Part shown: positions 55,026-62,982 of the stretch, in pieces | Layout of the letters: the number at the start of each line of letters is the position of its first letter | Position numbering within the stretch: position 1 is the first letter of the stretch | Assembly: GCF_001686985.1 (NCBI RefSeq) | Contig: NZ_CP015318.1 | Coordinates: 4,524,001-4,588,000 of the forward strand | From: Mesorhizobium amorphae CCNWGS0123 | GTDB taxonomy: Bacteria; Pseudomonadota; Alphaproteobacteria; Rhizobiales; Rhizobiaceae | Length of the DNA stretch: 64,000 nucleotides | Reading direction: 5' to 3' | The notes under the pieces: generated by a model | Told to the model about the DNA's origin: nothing | The model's database searches: none | What the model saw: the letters and a program-made list of their open reading frames with translations, nothing else | Made by a program: the position numbers and the translations under genes

Positions 55026-55196
55026 ATGAATCTTAGTGCACCCACTCAGCTTATTTTCATTATAGCCCTTGTCATCGCCATCATCGGCGTTCTCGCTGCT
55101 CTTGGCGTTCTTGCGTTCATTCCCCTCGCATCAGTTTGGATCGTGCTCATCGCCTACATCGTGCTTGCCGGCGGCTGCATGATGCGCGGCGCCTAG
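55026..55196 (+). CDS. Small two-helix membrane protein
   Basis: A 56-residue protein with two hydrophobic helices: IFIIALVIAIIGVLAALGVLA (9-29) and a second from about 32 (ASVWIVLIAYIVLAGGCMM). A strong ribosome site GGAGG lies eight bases before the ATG, and a textbook terminator follows 27 bp after the stop, so it looks like a monocistronic, well-expressed gene. I do not recognise a function; similar tiny membrane proteins are common in Rhizobiales. Confidence 0.75.
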   Translation: MNLSAPTQLIFIIALVIAIIGVLAALGVLAFIPLASVWIVLIAYIVLAGGCMMRGA

Positions 55197-55222
55197 GCAC
55201 TTCAAGATCTCAGGTAACCGCG

Positions 55223-55256
55223 AAGCGCCCGGTCCCAAGCCGGGCGCTTTTGATTT
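55223..55256 (+). terminator. Intrinsic terminator after small membrane protein
   Basis: Nine-base arms AGCGCCCGG and CCGGGCGCT around a TCCCAAG loop, followed by TTTGATTTT. Confidence 0.85.
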
Positions 55257-55297
55257 TGACGCATGGTCTGCTAGTTTCCTTTGCCGGAGGAGACGCC

Positions 55298-56110
55298 GTG
55301 GCCACCGATAGCGAAGAGCCTTATCCGAGCCGGTTCGAGATGGTGCGTCGCCTACCCGGCCCGCAGCTTCAGGGCGCGGTCACCGACATGTGCGGCTACC
55401 GCGAGACGATTTCAGGCCATTTCCGCAGCGTCGAATATGCCTCGCTGACCGTGCCGCTGGTCATCAGCTTCGCTGAGCCTTTCGCCATCGGTCTGGGCAA
55501 GAACCCTGGCGGCAACGACCGCTTCGCCAGCTTTGCCGCCGGCCTTTTTGCCGGGCCGGTGATGATCGAATCCTTCGGCGGCGCCTGCTGCGTGCAGATC
55601 AACTTCACGCCGCTCGGCGCCCGCCGTTTCTTTGGCCAACCGATGAGCGAATTGACTGACCGCATGGTTGGCCTCGACGATGTGCTTGGCCTCGAGGGCA
55701 ACACGCTGCGCGAAAGGCTCGGCGATGCGCGGGATTGGAGCGCTCGCTTCGCCATTGCCGAGAGCTTCGTCGCTGCCCGGTTGGCTTCGACGGATCCCAT
55801 GCAGGCCGAAATCGGCTGGGCCTATGACAGCATCATCGCCTCCGGCGGGCGCACCCGCGTCGCCACGCTGGCCGGAAGACTAGGCTGGAGCCGCAAGCAC
55901 CTTGCGCGAAAATTTTCCGACGCGGTCGGCGTAGGCCCGAAGACACTGTCGCGCATCGTCCGCTTCAACCGCGCGCTTGGCCTCTCGAGACAGGACAACA
56001 GCGATTGGGCCGACATCGCTGCCGATTGCGGCTATGCCGACCAGGCGCATCTGGTGCGCGAGTTCCGCGACCTCGCAGGCGAGACGCCGACCGCAATCGC
56101 CGCCGGGTAA
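55298..56110 (+). CDS. AraC family transcriptional regulator
   Basis: A 270-residue regulator. The C-terminal AraC double HTH is clear: VATLAGRLGWSRKHLARKFSDAVGVGPKTLSRIVRF and DWADIAADCGYADQAHLVREF. The N-terminal part is a cupin-like ligand domain with no recognised ligand. The start is GTG at 55298 with GGAGGAG six bases upstream, preferred over an ATG 14 codons later. A VOC gene follows 75 bp later and is probably regulated by it. Confidence 0.85.
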   Translation: MATDSEEPYPSRFEMVRRLPGPQLQGAVTDMCGYRETISGHFRSVEYASLTVPLVISFAEPFAIGLGKNPGGNDRFASFAAGLFAGPVMIESFGGACCVQINFTPLGARRFFGQPMSELTDRMVGLDDVLGLEGNTLRERLGDARDWSARFAIAESFVAARLASTDPMQAEIGWAYDSIIASGGRTRVATLAGRLGWSRKHLARKFSDAVGVGPKTLSRIVRFNRALGLSRQDNSDWADIAADCGYADQAHLVREFRDLAGETPTAIAAG

Positions 56111-56185
56111 CATTTCTTCAAGACGCCGCAGCGACCTTTGCCCAGACTGGGTTATCGACCAACCCTAGTTGAAGGAGGTTCCCCA

Positions 56186-56605
56186 ATGCCCACGACCAGC
56201 GAAGCACCCCGGCTCTACCCTGCCTTGCGCTACAAGAATGCGGCAAAAATGATCGACTGGCTCGGCGATGCGTTCGGCTTCACCGTTCGCGCCCGCTATG
56301 GCGAGGGTGACGTCGTGCACCACGCCGAACTCGTCTTCGGCTCCTCGATGATCATGCTGGGCACCGCGCGCGAGGACGATTACGGCAAGATGGTTGGCGA
56401 GCCGGGCTCAGGCGGTGGCAAATCGATCTACGTCGCCGTCGACGATGCCGACGTCGCCTATGCCAAGGCCAAAAAGGCTGGCGCCACGATCATCCAGGAA
56501 CTTGTTGACCGCGATTACGGCAGCCGTGAATTCATCTGCCGCGATCCCGAAGGCAATGTCTGGTCCTTCGGCACCTACTGGCCGAAGGCCGGGGAAAAGG
56601 CTTAG
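56186..56605 (+). CDS. VOC family (PhnB/glyoxalase-like) protein
   Basis: A 139-residue protein of the PhnB-like VOC type. LYPALRYKNAAKMIDWLGDAFGF at the start, VVHHAELVFGSSMIMLG in the middle and YGSREFICRDPEGNVWSFGTYWP at the end fit the family. H and E positions suitable for metal are present. GAAGGAGG precedes the ATG. The AraC regulator upstream is a likely controller. Its substrate is unknown. Confidence 0.83.
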   Translation: MPTTSEAPRLYPALRYKNAAKMIDWLGDAFGFTVRARYGEGDVVHHAELVFGSSMIMLGTAREDDYGKMVGEPGSGGGKSIYVAVDDADVAYAKAKKAGATIIQELVDRDYGSREFICRDPEGNVWSFGTYWPKAGEKA

Positions 56606-56608
56606 CGC

Positions 56609-58087
56609 CTAGCGTGCCAGCGCGAAAATCGCGTCGCAGTCGAGGTGGGTTTCCAGCTCGACTGCGACCTCGTCCAGCGCCCGTTCGACCTCAGCGCGAT
56701 AGTCGATGCCGCCGCCCCTGACACCGAGGCTTTCCAGGAATTTCGTCCGGAAGGCGTCGGCGGAAAACAGCCCGTGCAGATAGGTGCCCATCACCTTGCC
56801 GTCGGCGGAAACCGCTCCGTCCTCGACGCCATTGATGATCGCCGACGGTCGCGCCATGTCGGGACCGGTGGTGCGGCCGAGATGGATCTCGTAACCTTCC
56901 AGCGGCAGGTCGAACTGTACCGACCGGGCGCTGGAATTGCGCACGATCTTTTCCGGCTCCATCACCGTTTCGAAGTCGAGCAAGCCAAGGCCCTCTGTTT
57001 CGGTGACGCTGCCTTCAATGCCGTCGGGATCGCGCACCATGCGGCCCAGCATCTGAAAACCACCGCAGATGCCGACGACATGGCCGCCGCGTTTGCGATG
57101 CGCGAGAAGGTCGCGATCCCAGCCATTCTCGCGAAATTTCAGCAGATCGCCGATCGTCGATTTGGAGCCGGGAATGACCACCAGCCCGGCGGCTTCCGGG
57201 AACCGCTGTCCGGGCGGCACGAACACCACCTCGACCTGCGGTTCGGCCTTGAGCGGATCGAGGTCGTCGAAGTTGGCGATGCGGCCAAGCATCGGCACGG
57301 CCACTTTCAGCGCACGCTTCTCGCCCGATGCCAGCCGTTCGAGCACCACCGAATCCTCCGAAGGCAAGCGCGCCGCAGCCTTCAGCCACGGCACGACGCC
57401 GAAGCAGGGCCAGCCGGTGAATTTTTCGATCGCCTTGATGCCGTCGTCGAACAGCGAGACATCGCCGCGGAACTTGTTGATGAGGTAGCCGACGATCATG
57501 CGCCGGTCGTCTTCCGGCAGGATCAGATGCGTGCCGGCGACCGAGGCGATGACGCCGCCGCGGTCGATGTCGCCGACCAGGATCACCGGCACGTTGGCGC
57601 GCGTCGCAAAGCCCATATTGGCAATGTCGCGGCTCCTGAGATTGATTTCGGCCGGCGACCCCGCGCCCTCAACGATGACGAGGTCGGCGCCCTCGCCGAC
57701 CTCGTCCCAGGACTCCAGCACAGCCTCCATCAGCCGGCCCTTCATGGCCTGATAGTCGCGCGCCCTGGCCTCGCCGAACACCTTGCCCTGCACCACCACC
57801 TGCGAGCCGATATCGGTCTGCGGCTTGAGCAGCACCGGGTTCATGTGGACAGACGGCGCAACACCGCAGGCGACCGCCTGCAGCCATTGCGCGCGGCCGA
57901 TCTCGCCGCCGCCGGCATTGTTGTCGCCGGGAATGTCGGCGACGGCGGCGTTGTTGGACATGTTCTGCGGCTTGAACGGCCGCACCTTCAGCCCGCGTTT
58001 CTTCGCGGCGCGGCAGAGACCCGCGACCAGCACGGTCTTGCCGACATCAGAGCCGGTGCCTTGCAGCATGATCGCCCTGGCCATCAC
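56609..58087 (-). CDS. cobQ: Cobyric acid synthase CobQ
   Basis: A 492-residue ATP-dependent amidase that adds four amide groups to adenosylcobyrinate a,c-diamide in B12 synthesis. The N-terminal GTGSDVGKTVLVAG nucleotide loop, KPQNMSNNAA, and the glutamine amidotransferase part (CGGFQMLGRMV with the nucleophile Cys, MGTYLHGLF with the His) are all present. Start is GTG 58087 or ATG 58084; both overlap the preceding gene's stop, giving TGATG or GTGA coupling. No other cob gene is in the window. Confidence 0.93.
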   Translation of the reverse strand: MMARAIMLQGTGSDVGKTVLVAGLCRAAKKRGLKVRPFKPQNMSNNAAVADIPGDNNAGGGEIGRAQWLQAVACGVAPSVHMNPVLLKPQTDIGSQVVVQGKVFGEARARDYQAMKGRLMEAVLESWDEVGEGADLVIVEGAGSPAEINLRSRDIANMGFATRANVPVILVGDIDRGGVIASVAGTHLILPEDDRRMIVGYLINKFRGDVSLFDDGIKAIEKFTGWPCFGVVPWLKAAARLPSEDSVVLERLASGEKRALKVAVPMLGRIANFDDLDPLKAEPQVEVVFVPPGQRFPEAAGLVVIPGSKSTIGDLLKFRENGWDRDLLAHRKRGGHVVGICGGFQMLGRMVRDPDGIEGSVTETEGLGLLDFETVMEPEKIVRNSSARSVQFDLPLEGYEIHLGRTTGPDMARPSAIINGVEDGAVSADGKVMGTYLHGLFSADAFRTKFLESLGVRGGGIDYRAEVERALDEVAVELETHLDCDAIFALAR

Positions 58088-58698
58088 GCCCTGCCCTGTG
58101 CGACGGTGCCGGTGATTTCGGACTTCTGCGCCAGCGGCCCACCGCGCCAGATATAGAGCGCCAGCAGCGGCTCCTCGGCCGTGCGCATGGCATGGCTGAC
58201 ATTCGAGGCATGGTGGATCACCTCGCCGGCCTCACGAACTTCAAAGCCGCCCTCACCCGTGCGCCACTCCGTGCCGCCGGTCAGCGGAACGTAGATCTCC
58301 TCGGCAATGTGATTGTGGTCGGGATAGACGATGCCAGGCCCAAGGATCAACAGGCCGGCCGCGACCTCGTCATTGGCGAAATGGCCGCGCGTGCCGAACA
58401 CCTCCAGCCAGCCATATTTTTCCAGGAATGCCGCGCCGAAATCGGTCACGCTGTAGGTCTGCCCCCAGCGGAATTCGTTCCGGCGCCGGGCCAGCAGCCG
58501 CGCCAGCGGCTTGGCACTGGCCGGAGCAAGCTCGACGATACGGTCGAGGTAACGAAGGCAAGGCAGCGCATGCGGCGCCAGTGCACGGGCCGGCATGTTC
58601 CACTCGATCCGCGCCACCGCTTCCCGCACCAGCGGACTGTCCACCGTGTCCAGATAGCCACGGAAGCCATCGAGGAGGTCATCGAAATGTGTCGGCAC
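58084..58698 (-). CDS. DMSP-lyase-like cupin (DddL/DddQ family)
   Basis: A 204-residue cupin. The C-terminal cupin has the DddQ/DddL-type metal motif: DHNHIAEEIYVPLTG with H128, H130 and E134, and Y136, then VIHHASNVSHAM with H169. WGQTYSVTDFG and FLEKYGWLEVFG are further family blocks. DMSP lyases cleave dimethylsulfoniopropionate into dimethyl sulfide and acrylate, though many relatives act on other substrates. The gene is translationally coupled to cobQ. Activity is unproven. Confidence 0.75.
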   Translation of the reverse strand: MPTHFDDLLDGFRGYLDTVDSPLVREAVARIEWNMPARALAPHALPCLRYLDRIVELAPASAKPLARLLARRRNEFRWGQTYSVTDFGAAFLEKYGWLEVFGTRGHFANDEVAAGLLILGPGIVYPDHNHIAEEIYVPLTGGTEWRTGEGGFEVREAGEVIHHASNVSHAMRTAEEPLLALYIWRGGPLAQKSEITGTVAQGRA

Positions 58699-58843
58699 GC
58701 TATGCTCCGCTGATCCATTCGCGCACAGCCGCTGCGCAGCAGGCTGGGTTGCGCGGCGGCATCATTGGTCTAGATTGAGCGGCGCGCAAAGCCAAAAACG
58801 ACAGGCCAGCCGACTGGCTGGCCAAGGACATAGGGAGCACGCC

Positions 58844-60010
58844 ATGGACGCCGCGGTCGATGCGAGCACCAGCCAGTTCGAACTCAACGAGGAGCAGCGT
58901 GCCATCCAGGAGATGGCACAAGCCTTCGCCACCGACCGCGTCGCGCCGAATGCGCTTGACTGGGACCGGGCGAAGCATTTCCCCGCCGATGTGATCCGCG
59001 AGACAGGCCCGCTCGGCCTTGGCGGTATCTATGTTCGCGACGATGTGGGCGGCTCGGCCTTGGGGCGGCTCGACGCCGTGCTGATCTTCGAGGCGCTGTC
59101 GCGCGCCGATCCGGCCTTTTCCTCCTTCATCTCGATCCACAACATGGTGGCGTCGATGATCGACCGCTTCGGCAGCGAGGAGCAGCGCCAGCGCTTCCTG
59201 CTGAAACTGACCTCAATGGAGTGGCTGGCCAGCTACTGCCTGACCGAACCAGGTTCAGGCTCGGACGCAGCGGCGCTGAAGACGCGTGCGGTGAAAAGCG
59301 GCAGCGACTATGTGCTGAACGGCGCCAAGCAGTTCATCTCTGGCGCCGGCGACAGCGACCTCTATGTGGTCATGGCGCGCACCGGCGCCGACGGGCCGAA
59401 GGGCATCTCTACCTTCGTCGTGCCAAAGGATGCGCCGGGCCTTTCCTTCGGCGCCAACGAGCACAAGATGGGTTGGCACATGCAGTCGACCCGCCAGGTC
59501 ATCTTCGAGGACTGCAAGGTGCCGGCGGAAAACCTGCTTTCGGGCGAAGGCGCCGGTTTCGGCATCGCCATGGCCGGCCTCGATGGCGGCCGGCTCAATA
59601 TCGCGGCCTGTTCGCTCGGCGGCGCGCAATCGGCGCTCGACAAGGCGCTCGCCTACACCGCGGAGCGCAAGGCCTTCGGGTCGAAGATCAATCAGTTCCA
59701 GGCCCTGCAGTTCAAGCTCGCCGACATGGAGACCGAGCTGCAGGCGGCCAGGATGTTCCTCTACACCGCCGCCTCGAAGCTCGACCGCAAGGCACCCGAC
59801 GCCGGCAAATGGTCGGCCATGGCCAAGCGCTTCGTCACCGACACCGGCTTCAATGTCGCCAACGAGGCCCTGCAGTTGCATGGCGGCTACGGCTATTTGC
59901 ACGACTACGGCATCGAGAAACTGGTGCGGGACCTGCGCGTCCACCAGATCCTCGAAGGCACCAACGAGATCATGCGGGTCATCATCGCCCGCGCGCTGAT
60001 CGGCCGCTGA
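58844..60010 (+). CDS. Acyl-CoA dehydrogenase, probable isobutyryl-CoA dehydrogenase
   Basis: A 388-residue flavoenzyme. CLTEPGSGSDAAALKTRA and the C-terminal QILEGTNEIMRVII, with the catalytic Glu in ILEGT, are the family signatures. Its pairing with the 3-hydroxyisobutyrate dehydrogenase 20 bp downstream points to valine breakdown, converting isobutyryl-CoA to methacrylyl-CoA. AGGGAG lies upstream of the ATG at 58844. The DMSP-lyase-like gene is divergent. Confidence 0.88.
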   Translation: MDAAVDASTSQFELNEEQRAIQEMAQAFATDRVAPNALDWDRAKHFPADVIRETGPLGLGGIYVRDDVGGSALGRLDAVLIFEALSRADPAFSSFISIHNMVASMIDRFGSEEQRQRFLLKLTSMEWLASYCLTEPGSGSDAAALKTRAVKSGSDYVLNGAKQFISGAGDSDLYVVMARTGADGPKGISTFVVPKDAPGLSFGANEHKMGWHMQSTRQVIFEDCKVPAENLLSGEGAGFGIAMAGLDGGRLNIAACSLGGAQSALDKALAYTAERKAFGSKINQFQALQFKLADMETELQAARMFLYTAASKLDRKAPDAGKWSAMAKRFVTDTGFNVANEALQLHGGYGYLHDYGIEKLVRDLRVHQILEGTNEIMRVIIARALIGR

Positions 60011-60030
60011 GCAGAACCGGAGACATTTCG

Positions 60031-60915
60031 ATGACCACCATCGCCTTCATCGGCCTCGGCAACATGGGCAATCCAATGGCCGCCAATTTGGTCAAGGCTG
60101 GGCATGCAGTGCACGGCTTCGACCTGCTGCCGGAGAACCTCACCGTCGCCAGGGAGCATGGCGTCGTGATCATGGCCAATGCGGTTGCCGCGGTGAAGGA
60201 CGCCGATGCGGTCATCACCATGCTGCCGGCCGGCAAGCATGTGCTCTCGGTCTATGAGGACATCGCACCCAAGGCGAAGAAAGGCGCGCTGTTCATCGAT
60301 TCCTCGACCATCGACGTCGAATCGGCGCGCAAGGCGCATGCCATCGCCAGCAGGCATGGGCTGGCGTCGATCGACGCGCCGGTCTCCGGCGGCACCGGCG
60401 GCGCCACCGCCGGCACGCTGACCTTCATGGCCGGCGGCTCGGACGACGCATTCGCGGCGGCCGAGCCGGTCCTCAAGCCGATGGCCGGTCGCGTCGTCCA
60501 TTGCGGCGGCGACGGCGCCGGCCAGGCAGCAAAGATCTGCAATAACATGATCCTCGGCATCTCGATGATCGGCGTTGCGGAAGCTTTCGTGCTGGCGGAA
60601 AAACTCGGGCTTTCGCACCAGGCGCTATTCGATGTCGCGTCCACCTCGTCGGGCCAATGCTGGTCGCTGACCAGCTACTGCCCGGTGCCAGGGCCGGTTC
60701 CGGCGTCACCTGCCAACCGTGATTACAAGCCCGGCTTTGCCGCCGCACTCATGCTGAAGGACCTGAAGCTGTCGCAGGAGGCCGCCCAAGGCGCCGGCGC
60801 AGTGACGCCGCTCGGCGCCGAGGCGACGCAGCTCTACGCGCTGTTCAACGCGCAGGGGAATGCTGGCGCCGATTTTTCCGGCATTATAAATTTCCTGCGC
60901 GGCGCTTCCAATTAA
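60031..60915 (+). CDS. mmsB: 3-hydroxyisobutyrate dehydrogenase
   Basis: A 294-residue NAD-dependent beta-hydroxyacid dehydrogenase. GLGNMGNPMAANLVKAGH binds NAD, and the substrate block DAPVSGGTGGATAGTLTFM and catalytic lysine in GAGQAAKICNNMI are present. It makes methylmalonate semialdehyde in valine degradation. The long in-frame extension through the upstream gene is spurious; ATG at 60031 gives the standard N-terminus. Confidence 0.92.
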   Translation: MTTIAFIGLGNMGNPMAANLVKAGHAVHGFDLLPENLTVAREHGVVIMANAVAAVKDADAVITMLPAGKHVLSVYEDIAPKAKKGALFIDSSTIDVESARKAHAIASRHGLASIDAPVSGGTGGATAGTLTFMAGGSDDAFAAAEPVLKPMAGRVVHCGGDGAGQAAKICNNMILGISMIGVAEAFVLAEKLGLSHQALFDVASTSSGQCWSLTSYCPVPGPVPASPANRDYKPGFAAALMLKDLKLSQEAAQGAGAVTPLGAEATQLYALFNAQGNAGADFSGIINFLRGASN

Positions 60916-61013
60916 GCTTCGAATTTCACAGCGCTTTTTTCGCTTTTCTCGGCGGAAAGAGCGCAAATTTAGATTTGCTTAAGTTCTCGATAACCGGCCG
61001 GTAACGATGTGCC

Positions 61014-61019
61014 TATAAA
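61014..61019 (+). promoter_or_regulatory. Candidate -10 element for the orphan RNA
   Basis: TATAAA is found 12 bp before the first stable hairpin of the structured region; an exact -35 element was not located. Confidence 0.35.
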
Positions 61020-61025
61020 ACGGAC

Positions 61026-61165
61026 AGCGAGGCGGACATATCGCATCCGCCCGGCGCTCCGGATCAGGTCTCGCGTACCGGAGCCCGTAAGTTTCGCAAG
61101 TGTTTTGTTGGCGAAACGCCATGCGTATCTGGCAAAGCCGCGTTCCCGGTGGGGCGCGGTTTTTG
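61026..61165 (+). ncRNA. Orphan structured RNA with four hairpins
   Basis: About 140 nt in the 480-bp gap between mmsB and the aminotransferase, on the strand that has no gene downstream. Hairpins: GGCGGA/TCCGCC (61031-61051); GCTCCGG/CCGGAGC (61056-61084); GTTTCGC/GCGAAAC (61091-61117); and a terminator stem AAAGCCGCG/CGCGGTTTT (61134-61164). All arms are perfect except one G-U in the last. Only some of the pairs could arise by chance at this density. I could not match it to a known family. Confidence 0.55.
61134..61164 (+). terminator. Intrinsic terminator of the orphan RNA
   Basis: The CCGCG/CGCGG stem with A-T flanks is followed by TTTTT starting at 61160. It ends the predicted RNA. Confidence 0.65.
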
Positions 61166-61361
61166 CGTTTCCGCCGGCTCAACTGGCGAGTCTCATATTC
61201 CGACTGCCGCGTCCGGAATCGCTACATGGTCTTCATTGACCATGATGATCGGCGCTTTGACCCTTCGATCGCGGGCTGGTTGAGCGGTGTACGGCCATGA
61301 TCCTCCGTATCGGCAAAATTGCACTGCGGGTTCTAGACCATGATAGCCGGCAATGGAATCA
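61166..61361. other. Gap with two further hairpins, no gene seen
   Basis: No coding frame of note. Two perfect inverted repeats are visible: ATTCCG/CGGAAT (61197-61219) and CATGGTC/GACCATG (61225-61244). They may extend the structured region or be regulatory. Confidence 0.4.
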
Positions 61362-61388
61362 GCCGGGCGTTATCGCTTGACGCCCGGC
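61362..61388 (-). terminator. Hairpin terminator of the aminotransferase gene
   Basis: Nine-base perfect arms GCCGGGCGT and ACGCCCGGC around a nine-base loop, just past the aminotransferase stop. A T-run is weak on the minus strand. Confidence 0.55.
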
Positions 61389-61396
61389 CGTACAGG

Positions 61397-62776
61397 TCAG
61401 CGCTTGCGCAGATCCACCTCCGCCAGGTCGAGCGCCTTGGCGATGCGCTCGCAGGCCATGTCGATCGTCTCACGCGTCCAGATCAGCGGCGGCGACAGGA
61501 TCATCGTGTCGCCGGTGGCGCGCAGCATCATGCCTTGCGCGATGGCGTGGTCGCGAACGACGACGGCCGCACTGCCCGACGGTAGGTAACGCTCCTTCGT
61601 CGCCTTGTCCTTGACGATCTCGATCGCCCCCATCAATCCGATCGAGCGCACTTCGCCGACCAGATTGTGGCCGGCGATGCGCTCCTGCAGCGCCTGGGCG
61701 AAGTAAGGTCCGGTGTCATTTTTGACGCGGTCGACCAGGCCTTCCCGCTCGATGATCTCGAGGTTCTTCAGCGCCACCGCGCAGGCCACGGGATGACCGG
61801 AATAGGTGTAGCCGTGGTAGAACTCACCGCCCTTCTCGACCAGCGTCGCCGCGATGCGGTCCCCGACCAGAAGCGCCGACAGCGGCTGATAGCCGGAGGT
61901 CAGCGCCTTGGCCGTGGTGATGGTGTCGGGCTCGATGCCGAAGGTTTGCGCGGCAAACCACTCGCCGGTGCGGCCATAGCCCGTGATGACCTCGTCCAGC
62001 ATCAGCAGCACATCGTATTTGCGGCAGATGCGCTGCACTTCCGGCCAGTAGCTCATCGGCGGGATCTTCACCCCGCCCGCGCCCATCACCGGCTCGCCGA
62101 TGAAGGCCGCGACCTTGTCGGCGCCGGCTTCGAGGATGGCGTCCTCGACCGCCTTGGCCGCGCGCAGGCCGAAATCGTGGTCGCTTTCGCCGGGCAGCGC
62201 CAGCTCATAGGCATAGGGCATCATCACATGGACGATGTTGGGCACCGCGCCGCCGAGCTGCTTGTGCATCGGCTCCATGCCGCCGAGCGAGGTGCCGGCG
62301 ATGGTCGAGCCGTGATAGCCCATCTTGCGCGAGATGATGCGGTTCTTCTCCGGCTTGCCTTCCAGCGCCCAGTAGTGGCGCACGAGCCGCAGCGCCGTGT
62401 CGTTGGCCTCTGAGCCCGAAGAGCCGTAGAACACCTGGCTGACGCCCCTGGGCGCCAGTTCGGCGAGCTTCTTCGACAACAGCACCGGCGTCGGTGTCGA
62501 ACATTTGAAGAAGGAGTTGTAGTAGGGCAGCTCCTTCATCTGGGTATAGGCGGCCTCGGCCAGCTCGTCGCGGCCGTAGCCGACATTAACGCACCACAGC
62601 CCAGCCATGCCGTCGAGGATTTCCGTGCCGTCGGCGTCGTAGATGAACGGCCCATTGGCATGGGTGATGATACGCGAGCCGGCCTCGCGCAATTCCTTGT
62701 GGTCGGTGAACGGATGCAGGTGGTGCGCGGCGTCGATCTGCTGAAGCTGCTTCAGCGAATAATTCTGATAGGTCAT
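61397..62776 (-). CDS. Class III aminotransferase (putrescine/beta-alanine-pyruvate type)
   Basis: A 459-residue PLP enzyme. GMAGLWCVNVGYGRDEL, the YGSSGSEANDTALRLVRHY block and TTAKALTSGYQPLSALLV with the PLP lysine are typical of omega-amino acid:pyruvate and putrescine aminotransferases. It likely moves the terminal amino group of a polyamine, beta-alanine or GABA-like substrate. A small ORF lies just upstream. ATG at 62776. Confidence 0.88.
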   Translation of the reverse strand: MTYQNYSLKQLQQIDAAHHLHPFTDHKELREAGSRIITHANGPFIYDADGTEILDGMAGLWCVNVGYGRDELAEAAYTQMKELPYYNSFFKCSTPTPVLLSKKLAELAPRGVSQVFYGSSGSEANDTALRLVRHYWALEGKPEKNRIISRKMGYHGSTIAGTSLGGMEPMHKQLGGAVPNIVHVMMPYAYELALPGESDHDFGLRAAKAVEDAILEAGADKVAAFIGEPVMGAGGVKIPPMSYWPEVQRICRKYDVLLMLDEVITGYGRTGEWFAAQTFGIEPDTITTAKALTSGYQPLSALLVGDRIAATLVEKGGEFYHGYTYSGHPVACAVALKNLEIIEREGLVDRVKNDTGPYFAQALQERIAGHNLVGEVRSIGLMGAIEIVKDKATKERYLPSGSAAVVVRDHAIAQGMMLRATGDTMILSPPLIWTRETIDMACERIAKALDLAEVDLRKR

Positions 62777-62827
62777 GATTTTGGTCTTTCCTCTGGAACC
62801 AATCCGGCAGGAGCCGGGGCGGATTCG

Positions 62828-62950
62828 TCAGAGGAAGACCGGTGGCGAATAGCCGATGCGGGCGCACAGGCGCAGAAGCTCGGCACGCAGCGTGCGGGGT
62901 GACGGCGTCACCGCCACCCCGAATGCGCTGGATGTCTTCATCAGAGCCAT
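62828..62950 (-). CDS. Possible 40-residue small protein upstream of the aminotransferase
   Basis: An ATG at 62950 opens 40 codons ending with TGA at 62828-62830, 51 bp before the aminotransferase start. The product begins MALMKTSSAFGV and has an amphipathic helix (RTLRAELLRLCARIGYS). Third positions are mostly G or C, as in real genes here. AAGGTG is upstream at a plausible distance. It may be a real small protein, a leader peptide or chance. Confidence 0.35.
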   Translation of the reverse strand: MALMKTSSAFGVAVTPSPRTLRAELLRLCARIGYSPPVFL

Positions 62951-62982
62951 GGCGGCACCTTAAGCCGCCCGAGGCCTTGTGT

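Noticed and set aside
59221..60030. Extension of mmsB through the acyl-CoA dehydrogenase gene
   Set aside because: Shadow frame; the standard NAD-binding N-terminus begins at 60031.
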